This document shows positions 53,831-64,000 of a DNA stretch of 64,000 bases, one piece after another; the first letter of the stretch is position 1; every line of letters starts with the position of its first letter. A program made the translations under genes and the position numbers. The notes under the pieces were generated by a model, which had not been told where the DNA came from, searched no databases, and was given only the letters and a program-made list of their open reading frames with translations. This DNA comes from Spirometra erinaceieuropaei. Its lineage: Eukaryota; Platyhelminthes; Cestoda; Diphyllobothriidea; Diphyllobothriidae. The stretch lies in assembly GCA_902702965.1 (NCBI GenBank), contig CACRXP010000694.1, forward strand, positions 87,435 to 151,434, read 5' to 3'.

Positions 53831-56388
53831 AGAGAAAGACGTCTCAAAAATTATGATTTGCATGCAAATAAGATTCTTTGGAAATGGCAATAAACTGTAT
53901 TGAGTAATCTTCTTATCATGGCTCGCCGATCCGTCATCAGACGGGCATTAGGTAAGCAAATAAGTTTAGATCTTAAGTATGTCTGAAATACCAATTCTGC
54001 TTTTTCATCGTTCCCAATAAGTAATTGCTGTGGGCTGTTATCCCGTTCGAACTGGCTGTCGTCGGTTCCATTTTTACTCTAGACACGGCGTCTGATTCGA
54101 TGTGTCGGTTATTACACCACCCATTGGAATATATGGGCTCTAGAAATTCTCGGCATTCGACAGATGAACAGACACCAATAGTGCGAATTTGGCCCTAATT
54201 AAAAGCGTGCAGGTGTGTGGGACAAGTAGTCTCCCCTCTTTACTGACGACTGATGTTCCTATGGCGTGTAGAAACCAGGTCTCCAGTTTGTCCATAGTTC
54301 ACTGAATAGCGAATGTCGCACAGACTCTTGTAAGCGACTTCATTATTATTTAACTAGCCAACCATATCCTTAGAATGTACAGTATAGGTGAGTAGTGTAG
54401 TTGTCGGTTTGTTTACCAAATGTAACTGGTATCTTTTAATGAGTTAAGAAGCATTCATAAGGTAAGAAAGGGATCGCCAGTTTTTTTGGTTTGGCTGCCT
54501 GATTTGAAAAAGGCCTAGTTCCTTCTCTTGCTATTTTGACTTTTGTTTTCTCACGCAACGGCATTCAAAATTTCCGAAATGTCCAGTGTTTGCGAAGAAT
54601 TTGAACAAATAACTGAGTTTTATTTTCTAAGTTTCGTTGTCAGAGTATTGTTTTTGCTCAACTAAGTAGGCCGCTGACAGCACTGCGTTTGTGAGAGATA
54701 GGGTGGTTGCTCTAGTGATGCAGAATAACTTCTGCATGGGCTTCTATGCAGAAAACTAATGCGTGAAGCATCCCGTCACTTCTTCGCTGCGTGAGGATAT
54801 CGAGAAATGGGTGTATTTCGTCTATTTTCATTTTGGCGGTGAACGTAATCTCTGTAATAGTAGAGGGGGGAGACGACTGTGTCTGGGGGTAGACTGATGC
54901 AGACTTTTTGCCTTCATGGAGTCACGGACCGGAAACACAAGCATGCGTCCATTCCTGAGTTTTAAGCATATTATTGACTTAATAACGCTGTTGAACAGGG
55001 CTTAGAGGGACTTTCTCCTGTTGTTGGTCTTATTCTGGTGTTTAGGTCTAAAAGTTCAAATAAAACGGTTGTAGGAGCATCCATCGCGATTTATGGTAAG
55101 TAGTTCAGCAACTTTGTGGAGATTTCGAGTGAAATTTCACACGTTCCCTACATGTGCGAAGTTTGAAAAATAACCACTTATAAATCTTGAAATTGTGTGC
55201 TTTTATTAGTGATGCCTCAGTCGCAGTGTGGTGTCAGCTTTGTTGATTTTGAAGAATGCGCAAGTCTTTGCTGCAGCCGGCCTTATTTGTTCGGGGGGGG
55301 CGTTTGAAAATGTCTCCTGTTAATAGTTTATGTCCTCTGAGACGCTTCGACATGTTTTTCACTCGACCAACGTTGGGTTCCGGTAGAGTTCATAGTAGGA
55401 GGTTTGCAGGTTAGTTCGCCGTTTACCGGTAACAGTGTGATTTTCCTCCAAATCGCGCTTTAGCTCTGTTTGTCTGTGGACAGGGTTGTAATGTTTTTAT
55501 AAGTTTTTATTTTCCATGAGGTTTGCTGATGGTATGCAAGAATCCGAGTTTCAAGGACATCCAAGTAGTTCGAGTCAGAAAAAAAGACATGTCATCCGTT
55601 TGGAAGATACATGTCCTCCTCCACTGTGGGGATCCCCAAGTAGGATGCAGCACGTAAAAGGCTTAAGGAGAAACGAAATACACATTGGCCAATCTAATTA
55701 GGATAATGACATATCGCGAATGCTCTGGGACACAAAATCTCAGCGTCAAAAATGCCTAACAAGTATTGATTTTAAGTATGGTTTAAAGGCAATTATTTTA
55801 CATATTTACTTCACACTTGACGATGGCCAGAAGAAACATTGTCGAAAATTGTTGGAATAAGGACTAGTGCCTTCTCGAAGAGCTTCTTGAGGTCAAGCAT
55901 ACACGTGATTTCTGAACTTTGTTTCTAACTACCATGACATAATCTAATATGGATAATAATTGCTATGGCTAGGTGTGTAAATATAGTCATTATGAAGCTA
56001 TGAGAACAAAACTTACAACCTTAAGATTTAAATTTATCAAAAAATGCGAAAAGGTCTGAAACGTTACAAATCAAGTATTTTGCTTTGAGCCCATTCAGTA
56101 TTATTTGAGGACAGTATAAACATATTATTTCCAAGTCAAATAAGTTCTTTCGGGATGCAAAAACTTTAATCACACAACTGTTCGCTGTTGGTTACACAAG
56201 TCTTTGTAAGGCTAACACCAAATGTGCAAAACCGATAAGTTTTTGAACATGCCTACTAATTTAATGCCTATCTATCTTTTTCGTCAAAGGCATTCATAGT
56301 GCTTGGCGTCTTTCTACTCCTCTAGGTGTTTTTTGTGTGAGCAGACGAGTTTTGCCATACTCAGGGTTATTGCAACTAAGTTCCTCAA
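53831..56388. other. low-repeat DNA, one short repeat relic
   Basis: About 54880-54950 resembles the 24.6-kb repeat (GTCTGGGGGTAGACTGATGC, ACCGGAAACACAAGCATGCG). A 61-codon frame at 55516-55701 with SQKKRHVIRLEDTCPPP looks mildly gene-like but has no clear acceptor or domain. Confidence 0.4.
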
Positions 56389-56484
56389 ATGGGTGTCCAT
56401 GAGACTTTTTACGCGAATGACTGGGAAAACACGAGTCGAAAGAGGAGGAAAGTTTTAGTTTGCCTAACTTTTCATCACCTCAAG

Positions 56485-56604
56485 AATGTTCTGGAAATCC
56501 TTAGAAGAATCCAGAAAGTAGCAGAAAGAACTGATGCAAAAACATACAGTTTGGGTCAGCAGGTTGTACGGTACCTGCGACATGGTGAACTACTGTCATT
56601 CTGA
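56485..56604 (+). CDS. possible exon, function unknown
   Basis: Preceded by a pyrimidine-rich stretch ending TCATCACCTCAAG at 56484. The following frame, NVLEILRRIQKVAERTDAKT followed by YSLGQQVVRYLRHGELLSF, has an amphipathic helix pattern and coding-like composition. It may extend upstream to the ATG at 56389 instead of starting at the acceptor. Candidate donors are at 56563 (GTTGTA) and 56571 (GTACCT). It could belong to the same gene as the terminal exon at 61887. I do not recognise the domain and cannot exclude a chance frame. Confidence 0.3.
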   Translation, partial: NVLEILRRIQKVAERTDAKTYSLGQQVVRYLRHGELLSF

Positions 56605-57054
56605 AATGTCCTATTCTATACGCACACGTGAATAGTAATTTGTGGTAGCGACATGGCCAGCCGCCCCGAGCAGCCGGTTTAGTCCGAGCACACCAGTGTT
56701 GAGGACGAAACTTTCATCCACCGCACCAGTCCATCCAAGAAAAGTCGAGATACTTTCGAAGGCAGACACTCCATAGGATCAGGCATTAATCGACACATTA
56801 ACTGAAACAATCACCTACAGAATTCCTAAGCATATCTGGAAGCGATGAGGCCCCATCGGAATTCACATTTGCGTAAATGTTAGACAGTTATCGATTTTGC
56901 GTGCATGCTGAAATTTAATAACTTAACTCATTTACTGCACGTCCTAGGACGATCTCGTGAAGTGACCTCGAAAACCTACGGAGTACAATGTGTTGATTTT
57001 CCAAGGGAGTTTTTGACTTCGAATTATATCGTTTTAGGGGACGCATCTTTAAAT

Positions 57055-57650
57055 ACACACACACACACATAAGTACGTGTATTCAAGGGTCAAAAGTCAC
57101 GCCACTGGGAGCCAGCGCAGCATTTGACGCAGCTATTATTGACTGTTTTTTGCCCTGGCCCATCCGAAATCTAAGGCCAGGTAGTCGGGAGTGCAGATAC
57201 CGAGAGGGGCAAGAGGAGTTGACAGACGGAGACAGCATTATGTTTACCCTCAAAACGTATAATTTGGCTTTCTTTCGGACTAAAGCCTGCCCGCACACTC
57301 GGGGTGGGAGGTTATGCAAGCGCGCTCGCATTGAAATGGAGAAAAAGGGCAGGATGAGGCCTTTTGCGAGGACGTAGTATCTCCACATTATTCGCCCTGA
57401 CGGACACATGGGCGGAGCCCCAGTGCATGCGCTTGTGAAACCCCTTTCATTTGCCCAAGGCGTAGCCATGGACTCTGCCCACTGTTCTTTAAATCGCATC
57501 CCCCCACCACCAGCACCACTAACACCACCACCACCACCATCATTACTACCACAATTCCCCCTCCGCCCCAAATTCACAGCCTCAAAGACCGGAGCTCCCT
57601 GCAGCGCACCAACTCACGGGCAGAGCGGCATAGCCAACGGGCCATAATTC
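57055..57650. repeat. (CA)n and a GC-rich proline-codon-like low-complexity tract
   Basis: (AC)n at 57056-57070, then a GC-rich block with CCACCACCAGCACCACTAAC and more CCACCA units (57505-57550). Long open frames on both strands here, including a 164-codon minus-strand frame, follow from base composition and show no domain. Confidence 0.5.
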
Positions 57651-59470
57651 TGGCTCGGAGAACCTGCCTTGTAATTAGACTTTCTACTATAGCCTCTTCT
57701 CCACCATTCTGGTATTAGTATACTTAGACTACTTGACAAGTAGACAAACAAATTGGCCTTTCCGACTTCTGATTGGTCTGCAGACGAGGATGGGCATGGA
57801 CTGCGGGCGTGACATCCTTAGGACGGTCATTTTATCTCCTATCGGGCCCCGCTGCGGATAAACGTCAGCCGGTCAGTGTAGTTCAATTTTGCCTACTTTG
57901 ATCAATTATATGCGTTTGACTTCCTTTTTAACCACCTTGAGAATGCTGCGTTAGCCTTCGTTAGGGCTTCCTTACCAGCCTATTGGGCGGCTTCCGTTCA
58001 AGTGGCCTCGGGAGTTGGTGGATGTTGGGAAGAGTTCGAACCAAAGGCGGGTGTTCGTAAATGTTTATTTCACCAAAAACTTAACGATGCAGTTGTTTTC
58101 GACCAGCAGTCATATGTTGGCACAGCGAAATTGGAGTAAATGCTTTGGGACAAACCTTTTTAGGTTAGGTCTGGAAGTCGATATTTGAGCTGGAGGCTGT
58201 TACCCTCGGTGGAACAGCCGCATAATACTTGCAAGCTGCTAATAGACAGTCAGTAGTATACAGATGTTGACTAGCCCAGCATCCTGCCCCCAGGAGTATG
58301 TGGTAAAAGCCAAGACACGTGCGTCATCTTTGGAGGGGGGCATTGATGAGAGAAACTCCTCTTAGCTGCTTTAACGAAACACGTTTCTGTGATTTTTATG
58401 TGACATCGGCGGAGGGAGGGAGCGTCTACACTGGTGTTGTCCAGTACGCTGACGGTAGTGAAAACCGCAAAGATCACGCAGAAAGGACTTGCAATAGCAT
58501 TCGCATTCTGTGCAGCAGTTTAGTGAGGCTACAACCGTAAATGGTGAGTTATGTCAGCCTACTGCTCCACGGACTGAAGAAATCTCTCAAAATAGTCAGG
58601 CTCAAATGAAGGGGACTGTTCTGTCGACGAAAACGCGGACTGCATTTGCTGGTGTGGCTGTCAGGCCAAGCCCCGGAAGGTTGGTGTGCAGTCCGGAAGG
58701 AATTTGCTGAATGAATAGCAGTTAGACCGGCTAGACTCATCTTTCGGTTATGGACGTTATTTATCTTAGTGTAGCTACCTAGCCCACCAAATGTGGATTT
58801 TATATTAGAAAAATTTCCGTTCAAATGACGCTTTTTTCAACTGCATCTACGACATTAGGTCGATCTTAACAACATCGGCTTGAAAGAAAAAAGTGAGTTT
58901 TGAAAATGTATGCTTAAACGAGGGAAAAATTTATTTTTTCAAAAATCCAAAATTGTATTTATTGTGCCACCTTCCTACTTCTTAACGTTTCTCAGAGTCA
59001 CCAAACTACACCTCAGGTATTTGCTTAAAAATTTTATGACATACTTTGTGAGTGGCATTTATGCATCTCAGAATAGTGGATTACATAGAGTGTGGGTGTG
59101 TCTCAGACATCTCTATACTTTAAAACGTTATCAAAACCGAAATATCCTGCCTCGTTAAATGTAAAATTTGAGGCGACAATTTCCTACTAAATAAATTGAA
59201 TGTTTTTCATTGGTCTACAGGGAGAATAGCTTGTAACTCAAACGAAAATCGATAATAAATTGAAAAATCCCCTGTGCCTTAAACAGCAGCTAGAGAGGTT
59301 ACATAATCAAGAGCTTTTGTGCCGGTGGTTGCGGGCTGAACTTCAATTATGATTTTTGCTAAACAGAGCTGAAACTGTAAAACAAAAATCAAGTTCCAGT
59401 TCCGCTAAGTTTCTTTGATTAAGTTGCGCAATGATGGACAAGATTAGTAAATATTTTGATGATTAGACAC
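57651..59470. other. unexplained DNA, weak exon-like frame only
   Basis: A 73-codon frame at 58319-58540 (CFNETRFCDFYVTSAEGGSV) and a GTGAGT at 58542 are mildly exon-like. No supported start, acceptor or domain. Confidence 0.3.
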
Positions 59471-59482
59471 AAGAATGGGTAC

Positions 59483-59735
59483 TAACCCTAACCCTAAATT
59501 CAAACTTAACTTCAATTCTAAGCTGAGCCCTAGCCCTTATAATCCTGACTCCAACTTCAATCCAAACCTTAAACCTACCCCTCACTCTGGCCGTAATCTT
59601 AGTCCTAACTCTAAACCTAACCCTAGACCTCCTTACTCCCCTGCAACCCTAACTATAATATCAATCATTAACCGGACTCTAAAATTGTTGGTAACTCTAG
59701 CCCTAATTCAATCTATAGCATGACCCTAGCTCTTA
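59483..59735 (+). repeat. degenerate telomere-like CCCTAA array
   Basis: Over 250 bases of units ending in CTAA/CCTAA: ACTAACCCTAACCCTAAATT at the start, then progressively diverged units (CTAAACCTAACCCTAGACC, GCAACCCTAACTATAATATC). The 82-codon frame here is an artefact of the repeat. Confidence 0.65.
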
Positions 59736-61886
59736 TCTAACTCCCCCTTGGGATTTACCGTAAGGCCACCTACAATGAGGAGGGCACCTATTCCCACGTC
59801 CTAAATAATTTGTCAATAACCCGTGCTTGAAGAATAGGCAAATGATTATTAGCAGTATATTAGGAATAAAAAAACTGTCTGATAACAGAAGCGACACGCG
59901 AATATGTATCACTTCTATATTATACTATACGAACTTTCACTTGAAGGACAAGTAAAACAACAAAAGAGTAATTATAGCCTTGTTCGGTCAGACGAAGGCC
60001 GGTTTTACTGCTTGTTACTGCAGTTTTAGTCAACATGCTTAGAATCCGTCTTCACCTGACGAGTGGAATTCAACAGTGTCTTCTTGATCGCAGGATTAAA
60101 CTCATGACTTACCCGCCGGGTACGCTTAACAAACCAGCAATAAGAAGCAATAACCAGCAATAACTGATTCAAAGCTCTACTCCTCTTGTAATCGGTGAAC
60201 CCAAAACTAGGTCAATAACCAGCTTTTCTTTGAACCTACAGTGGAAGTGACTTCTCAAGGCAACCCTAGCATTTAACCCGGATGGCTGACCATAACACTT
60301 TTGACTCAGGTTAGTGGGCGACACCGATACCTAATATTGTGGCTTCACACTCACTCACCAGAGGGATTCCTTACGGACATCAGAGTCAGAACATGCCTCT
60401 AATTGCGGCCGCACGTAGTCTGGTGCGTATACACTGGTTTAGGCTGACCTAGGACAGTCCTTGCGGAGGAACTGATTTCTCAGACAGGGGAGTTTAAGGG
60501 ACTTATTGGCAAATAGGAGATACCAGTAACGATTTATTTTGACCGCGTTAAATGTGATGCAAGCCTGCGGCTTTTACCTTCTGGCATACTGGTCGGCCAC
60601 TCGATGACAAAGTGGACATCTCCTAAGGGATTCCTATTCAGAACTGATTTTCTATTAAAAAACGTGTGTTGACTTTCAGCTGTCACCTGTTGAAACCTCG
60701 TTGTTGAATATACCTCTGGGAAGAGCATCAAAGTAGTTTTATGATTTTCTGAGCTCAGAAATAAAGATATGCTCTCCTCGATTTCAACTGCTACTGCTAC
60801 GTTCTGCTGAAGTTTCTGCCTCAACAGTGGCCGGCTTCGGAAGTAACAGCCGCTACAATTTCCATCTATTCGGTATCAAAATATAAGGTGCCTGAATCTT
60901 CCCGTTACGCAAAGTACTGTACCAGCTACAGCTCTTACCTGAACGATCTGAACTCCGAGAAGCCAATGAAAACATGGAAGGCGAATGATATCACTGTCTA
61001 ATTTCCCACGACGAAATAAAGTGTTTATAATCCTTTGCTGACAAGTTGAACTCCCGCGTAGCTACTTTTAATGAATAGGAAAACTCGCACAGAACATCTC
61101 CGCTTATTTCTAAGTGACTGCCTAAATTAATACCTGGATAAAAATTGGCTCACGTGGAAATAAATTCCACTCAAAATGCCTATGAAAAATTTTAAAACGT
61201 AATTCACACATCAAAACAAACGTTATCACTTTCGATGTAATAGATCAACATCTTTAGTGCGTTTTCGTTGTCCTGTCAACTTATTTTTGAAAAGTTATTG
61301 ATAGCAATCTACATCGCTGTGGCTTCATTGCACATATTATCATTAACGGTCCCCAACCCATGCAATCCTGAAGCTACCTGAAAATGCAGAGATCTAATTA
61401 CACAAGTTACCATGAATTTACTGTTCAGAATTAAGCCTTAAGGCCCTTTTAACGTACGGCCGTGCATTTTTCACGGCTAAAATGTCCTTTTTATTCTAAA
61501 AACTACCTGTCTGCAAATTCCGACAGTATTCCTGTCATACTTGTTGCCTGGAAGAGAAACTACCAGCAATCAATAGGGTGAAGTGAACCTTCTGGAACGG
61601 GTTTCATGGGTGCTTCGGCGAAACAGTGCACATGGGCTTTTGCATTTGACAATTTTTTTTGAGCCTGTTGTTTGTTACTTGTCTTCCGTTATGGTAACGC
61701 GGTTATAACGAGCTTACTTTACTCTTAGGTTTTTTGCAAAAATCTTCTTCCGTAGATGCTGGAAATTATTGTAGTGGGTATATATGGGTTAAGTTATCTT
61801 CTTAGTCAAGCATCGAATTTTCGGTCCTTAAGTAGTTCGAAAATCGCTCTGAAGATTTTATTTATTGATTTTCATCAACCTTATAG
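59736..61886. other. unexplained DNA, nothing recognised
   Basis: Possibly intronic to the gene ending at 61944. A 96-codon minus-strand frame at 60534-60824 has no domain or splice support. Confidence 0.3.
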
Positions 61887-61944
61887 AGAGGAAAACGACA
61901 GCGACGTGGAAGCTTCCTCTGCGAACTTAGAGGAATACTTTTAG
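61887..61944 (+). CDS. possible terminal exon of an upstream plus-strand gene
   Basis: An acceptor-like ATTTTCATCAACCTTATAG ends at 61886. The next 58 bases encode an acidic tail, REENDSDVEASSANLEEYF, then TAG. Two overlapping AATAAA signals follow 144-157 bases later (62088-62101), the expected distance for a 3' UTR. The open frame also continues upstream to an ATG at 61756 that itself follows a TTCTTCCGTAG, so the exon could instead start there. Parent gene not identified. Confidence 0.4.
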
Positions 61945-62087
61945 ACTTAACGTCGTTTGACGAATCTCACCTGGCTTATGAGGTCGTCAATCAGTGCATT
62001 CTTTGACTCAGGGTTATAATACGTTTTACTAATTAACTATGTAAGTAGGAGACACATCCAAGTGCTGACTTACCAGAAAGAAAGTAT

Positions 62088-62101
62088 AATAAAACAATAA
62101 A
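62088..62101 (+). terminator. tandem AATAAA poly(A) signals
   Basis: AATAAA at 62088-62093 and at 62096-62101, downstream of the stop at 61944. Confidence 0.5.
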
Positions 62102-62393
62102 ATATACCCTTCAGAAGACCTAATGGCATTTGTCACTCTCAGTAGACGACGATTTTATTTTAGTAGATAAAAATTTGTCAAAAGCAATGGCCTGTTGCTT
62201 TCTAATTTCCTCAGAAATTAACTACGCACTTTAAGTAGATCAGTATGTTTCCTTGCTCGCGCTCACTTCTCCATCTTATGACAACACGACGAGTTGCTGT
62301 TTCGTGATTTGAGAAAAGCAAAAAAAGCCTAAATATATCTTCCATTCTTGTCTCAGTACCGCATGGAAAACATTTGTTTACCTATTTCCACAG

Positions 62394-62537
62394 ATATGAA
62401 GGAGACAACGCAACATTTTCTTCTGACGCTCGTTCTTGCATTCGTCTTGGCTGCTCTGTCGGGGGCGCAGCAAATGAATCATTTCTGTTATTCGTCCTCT
62501 TCGGATGCCGCCAATCCAGGCACTTTACCCTGTCCAG
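62394..62537 (+). CDS. first coding exon of a secreted or membrane protein
   Basis: A CCTATTTCCACAG acceptor ends at 62393; ATG follows at 62396. The exon encodes a classic signal peptide: MKETTQHF, then the hydrophobic core LLTLVLAFVLAAL, then SGA with likely cleavage before QQ (after about residue 24). The mature start has two cysteines (HFCYSSSS and LPCP). It ends with CCAG before GTACGT, a good donor, in phase 1 after 47 codons. Without splicing the frame runs to a stop at 62626. The acceptor two bases before the ATG means a 5'-UTR intron or a spliced-leader trans-splice site. The remaining exons lie beyond or within the rest of the window and were not found. Alternative: upstream ATG at 62348 in the same frame, which would put the hydrophobic segment internally. 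Confidence 0.55.
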
Positions 62538-64000
62538 GTACGTTCATGCAATCGAAGGCGGGCCTTTCTATTTGGAATTCGGCCGAAATTCTTGCTGACA
62601 ACCAATCAGTAATGCTGGTTTTTTAAGATCTGCATGACCTCCACACACACACATACTATCTGAAGTCATTTAGACAGGCTCGGGAAAAAAGGTGTAGACA
62701 CGCAGAAATTTGATCTTTCCGATGGGCTGGGAGTCTTAATCTGTGCACAACTCAATTTTCTCAAAGTTAGGTTTTTGGCGTTTAATGAATGTGATCGGGG
62801 ATCTAGCTAATGCACAGCCTTTGCGGACTGAACTTTTTTAAATTGCGGAAACACGGCGACCGAAATGTCACTGTCTTAAGTATACATTGATAATACCCTT
62901 CCTCAAAGTACTTGCTTGTGATGATTTAGGCAGTGTATTGAAGGCGTGACATCTAGTATGAACGGTGGACTTTTAGGGTGACCAACCATGTCAAGAGTCC
63001 TTAAAAATGACATTTAGGTTTGGCCAATTTTTTGAACTAGTTTTGGACGGTAGAAAAGAAGAAGAGCCGGAGGTCGACAACAAAGATGGCGGTGCGGGTG
63101 GTGGTGGTGGGAGGCGGAGGAGGGTTTGGGGCGGTGGTGGCAGATGCTGGGGCCGAAAAAGCTCAAGAAGACAAAAAACGATGGGGAAGAAGAGGAGTAA
63201 GATGCCCAAGAATAAATAAATAGAAGACTAGAGTGAGCAAAGAGGAGATCAAAACAAAGGGGGCACGACTGTGTGGAGAAAAAATCTTTTGGATTTTGAT
63301 CAGAGACTTTACCAAATGATTTCTTTGCGTACTTTGTTGTTGTAATTTTTCTGCACGGATTTGGTTAAAGTAACGAGAACTCTTTGGGATTTTCATGAAG
63401 CCATATCGTATTTAGTAAATCGCGATAATTAGGAGCGTTAGCTTTCACGGTGAAACATATTTTAACGTCATGTTATTTGTACTGGTAAACTTTAAAAAAC
63501 ATTAAAATGACCAAATATCAATACTTCCCTCAGCCTTGAGTTCCCCATGTCATGCCTTGAAACAGGAAGGCAAGAGTTACTTTACAAGTTGCAGAAAAAG
63601 AAACAGTGATTTATCAGGATAATACTGCACCATCTCCCCATATCATCATTTACATAGAATAATGTGTGGTTGAAAGTAGTCATTATACTGCTCCAACCGT
63701 GAAATCCACAATGCCCACATTTAGAGATATTTTGCAATTACTCAAAGATGCCATTTCAACGATGAGACACATTGCGTAATTTATTAAGAAAAAATGGTTT
63801 TAGACATTAACACTTCTCGCCTGACATGCCGTATTTGATTTATTACGAGAGGATTTATTTTTCATTGTCTTTTTTTCGCAATGGCACAAAGTTCATGTCA
63901 TTCTGGTGTTGGGTCGAGGCTTGACTTTATGAAAGAAAGGACTGTGAAACAATAAGTTCTAGGTGCGACATAAAACTTATTAAAAAGAAGTCCACTAACT
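62538..64000. other. probable intron 1 of the signal-peptide gene; G-rich tract
   Basis: Starts with the GTACGT donor. A G-rich segment at about 63092-63150 (runs GGTGGTGGTGGGAGG and GGGTTTGGGGCGG) gives a spurious basic, glycine-rich frame. (CA)n occurs at 62642-62655. No second exon supported before the window ends. Confidence 0.4.

Noticed and set aside
55800..55860. Another hammerhead-like motif (GACGATGGCC…GTCGAAA)
   Set aside because: The blocks are not in the required order and no matching stem II or PLE tail surrounds them.
57083..57577. 164-codon open frame on the minus strand
   Set aside because: Lies over a GC-rich, CCACCA-rich low-complexity tract, with equally open frames on the plus strand and no domain; glycine run reflects the repeat.
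59475..59723. 82-codon frame rich in N, P, L and S
   Set aside because: Translation of a degenerate CCCTAA array.
63007..63219. 70-codon basic, glycine-rich frame
   Set aside because: Product of a G-rich low-complexity tract; no splice or domain support.
1..64000. Bacterial-type features (operons with ribosome binding sites, CRISPR arrays, insertion sequences)
   Set aside because: Introns, SINEs, LINEs, PLEs and microsatellites show that this is eukaryotic DNA; no regularly spaced identical repeats of CRISPR type were seen.

Overview
The window is eukaryotic, draft-assembly DNA (one run of 45 Ns at 23950-23994) and is dominated by transposable-element debris. The mix is Penelope-like elements (PLEs) whose tails carry a hammerhead-like motif, RTE-type LINE reverse transcriptases, Gypsy remnants, two tRNA-derived SINE families and long-palindrome Tc1/mariner-like MITEs, together with a short-exon gene holding a giant intron. 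This suggests a large-genome flatworm, possibly a diphyllobothriid-type tapeworm. The phylum is an inference from repeat style; no marker gene fixes the species.

Layout. 1-7.3 kb: unexplained non-coding DNA with repeat relics. 7341-34279: one plus-strand gene for a divergent actin-related protein, built from a 126-bp first exon (7341-7466) and a 918-bp last exon (33362-34279) joined in phase 0 across a 25.9-kb intron. The intron holds four long-palindrome MITEs, two SINE families (some as head-to-head pairs), PLE fragments, and a large inverted repeat (arms about 20650-23949 and 29178-32545) whose arms carry the same broken RTE reverse transcriptase plus an unrecognised repeat.

34.3-53.8 kb: a graveyard of mobile elements. 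It has a second inverted repeat of an unrecognised ~1.9-kb element (38320-40290 / 45725-47700), six PLE coding fragments, a Gypsy pol tail with polypurine tract and 3' LTR, a decayed Gypsy gag, and two further RTE pieces. The PLE at 51925-53830 is the most complete: RT, GIY-YIG and hammerhead-bearing tail, interrupted by an inserted repeat.

53.8-64 kb: much lower repeat density. A degenerate CCCTAA array lies at 59.5-59.7 kb. Near the right edge are a candidate terminal exon (61887-61944) with two AATAAA signals (62088-62101) and, about 290 bp further on, a candidate first coding exon (62394-62537). That exon encodes a clear signal peptide between a splice acceptor just upstream of its ATG and a GT donor. 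The close spacing would fit a trans-spliced, operon-like arrangement, which is inference only. The one host gene called with confidence is the actin-related protein; nearly everything else is decayed mobile DNA.
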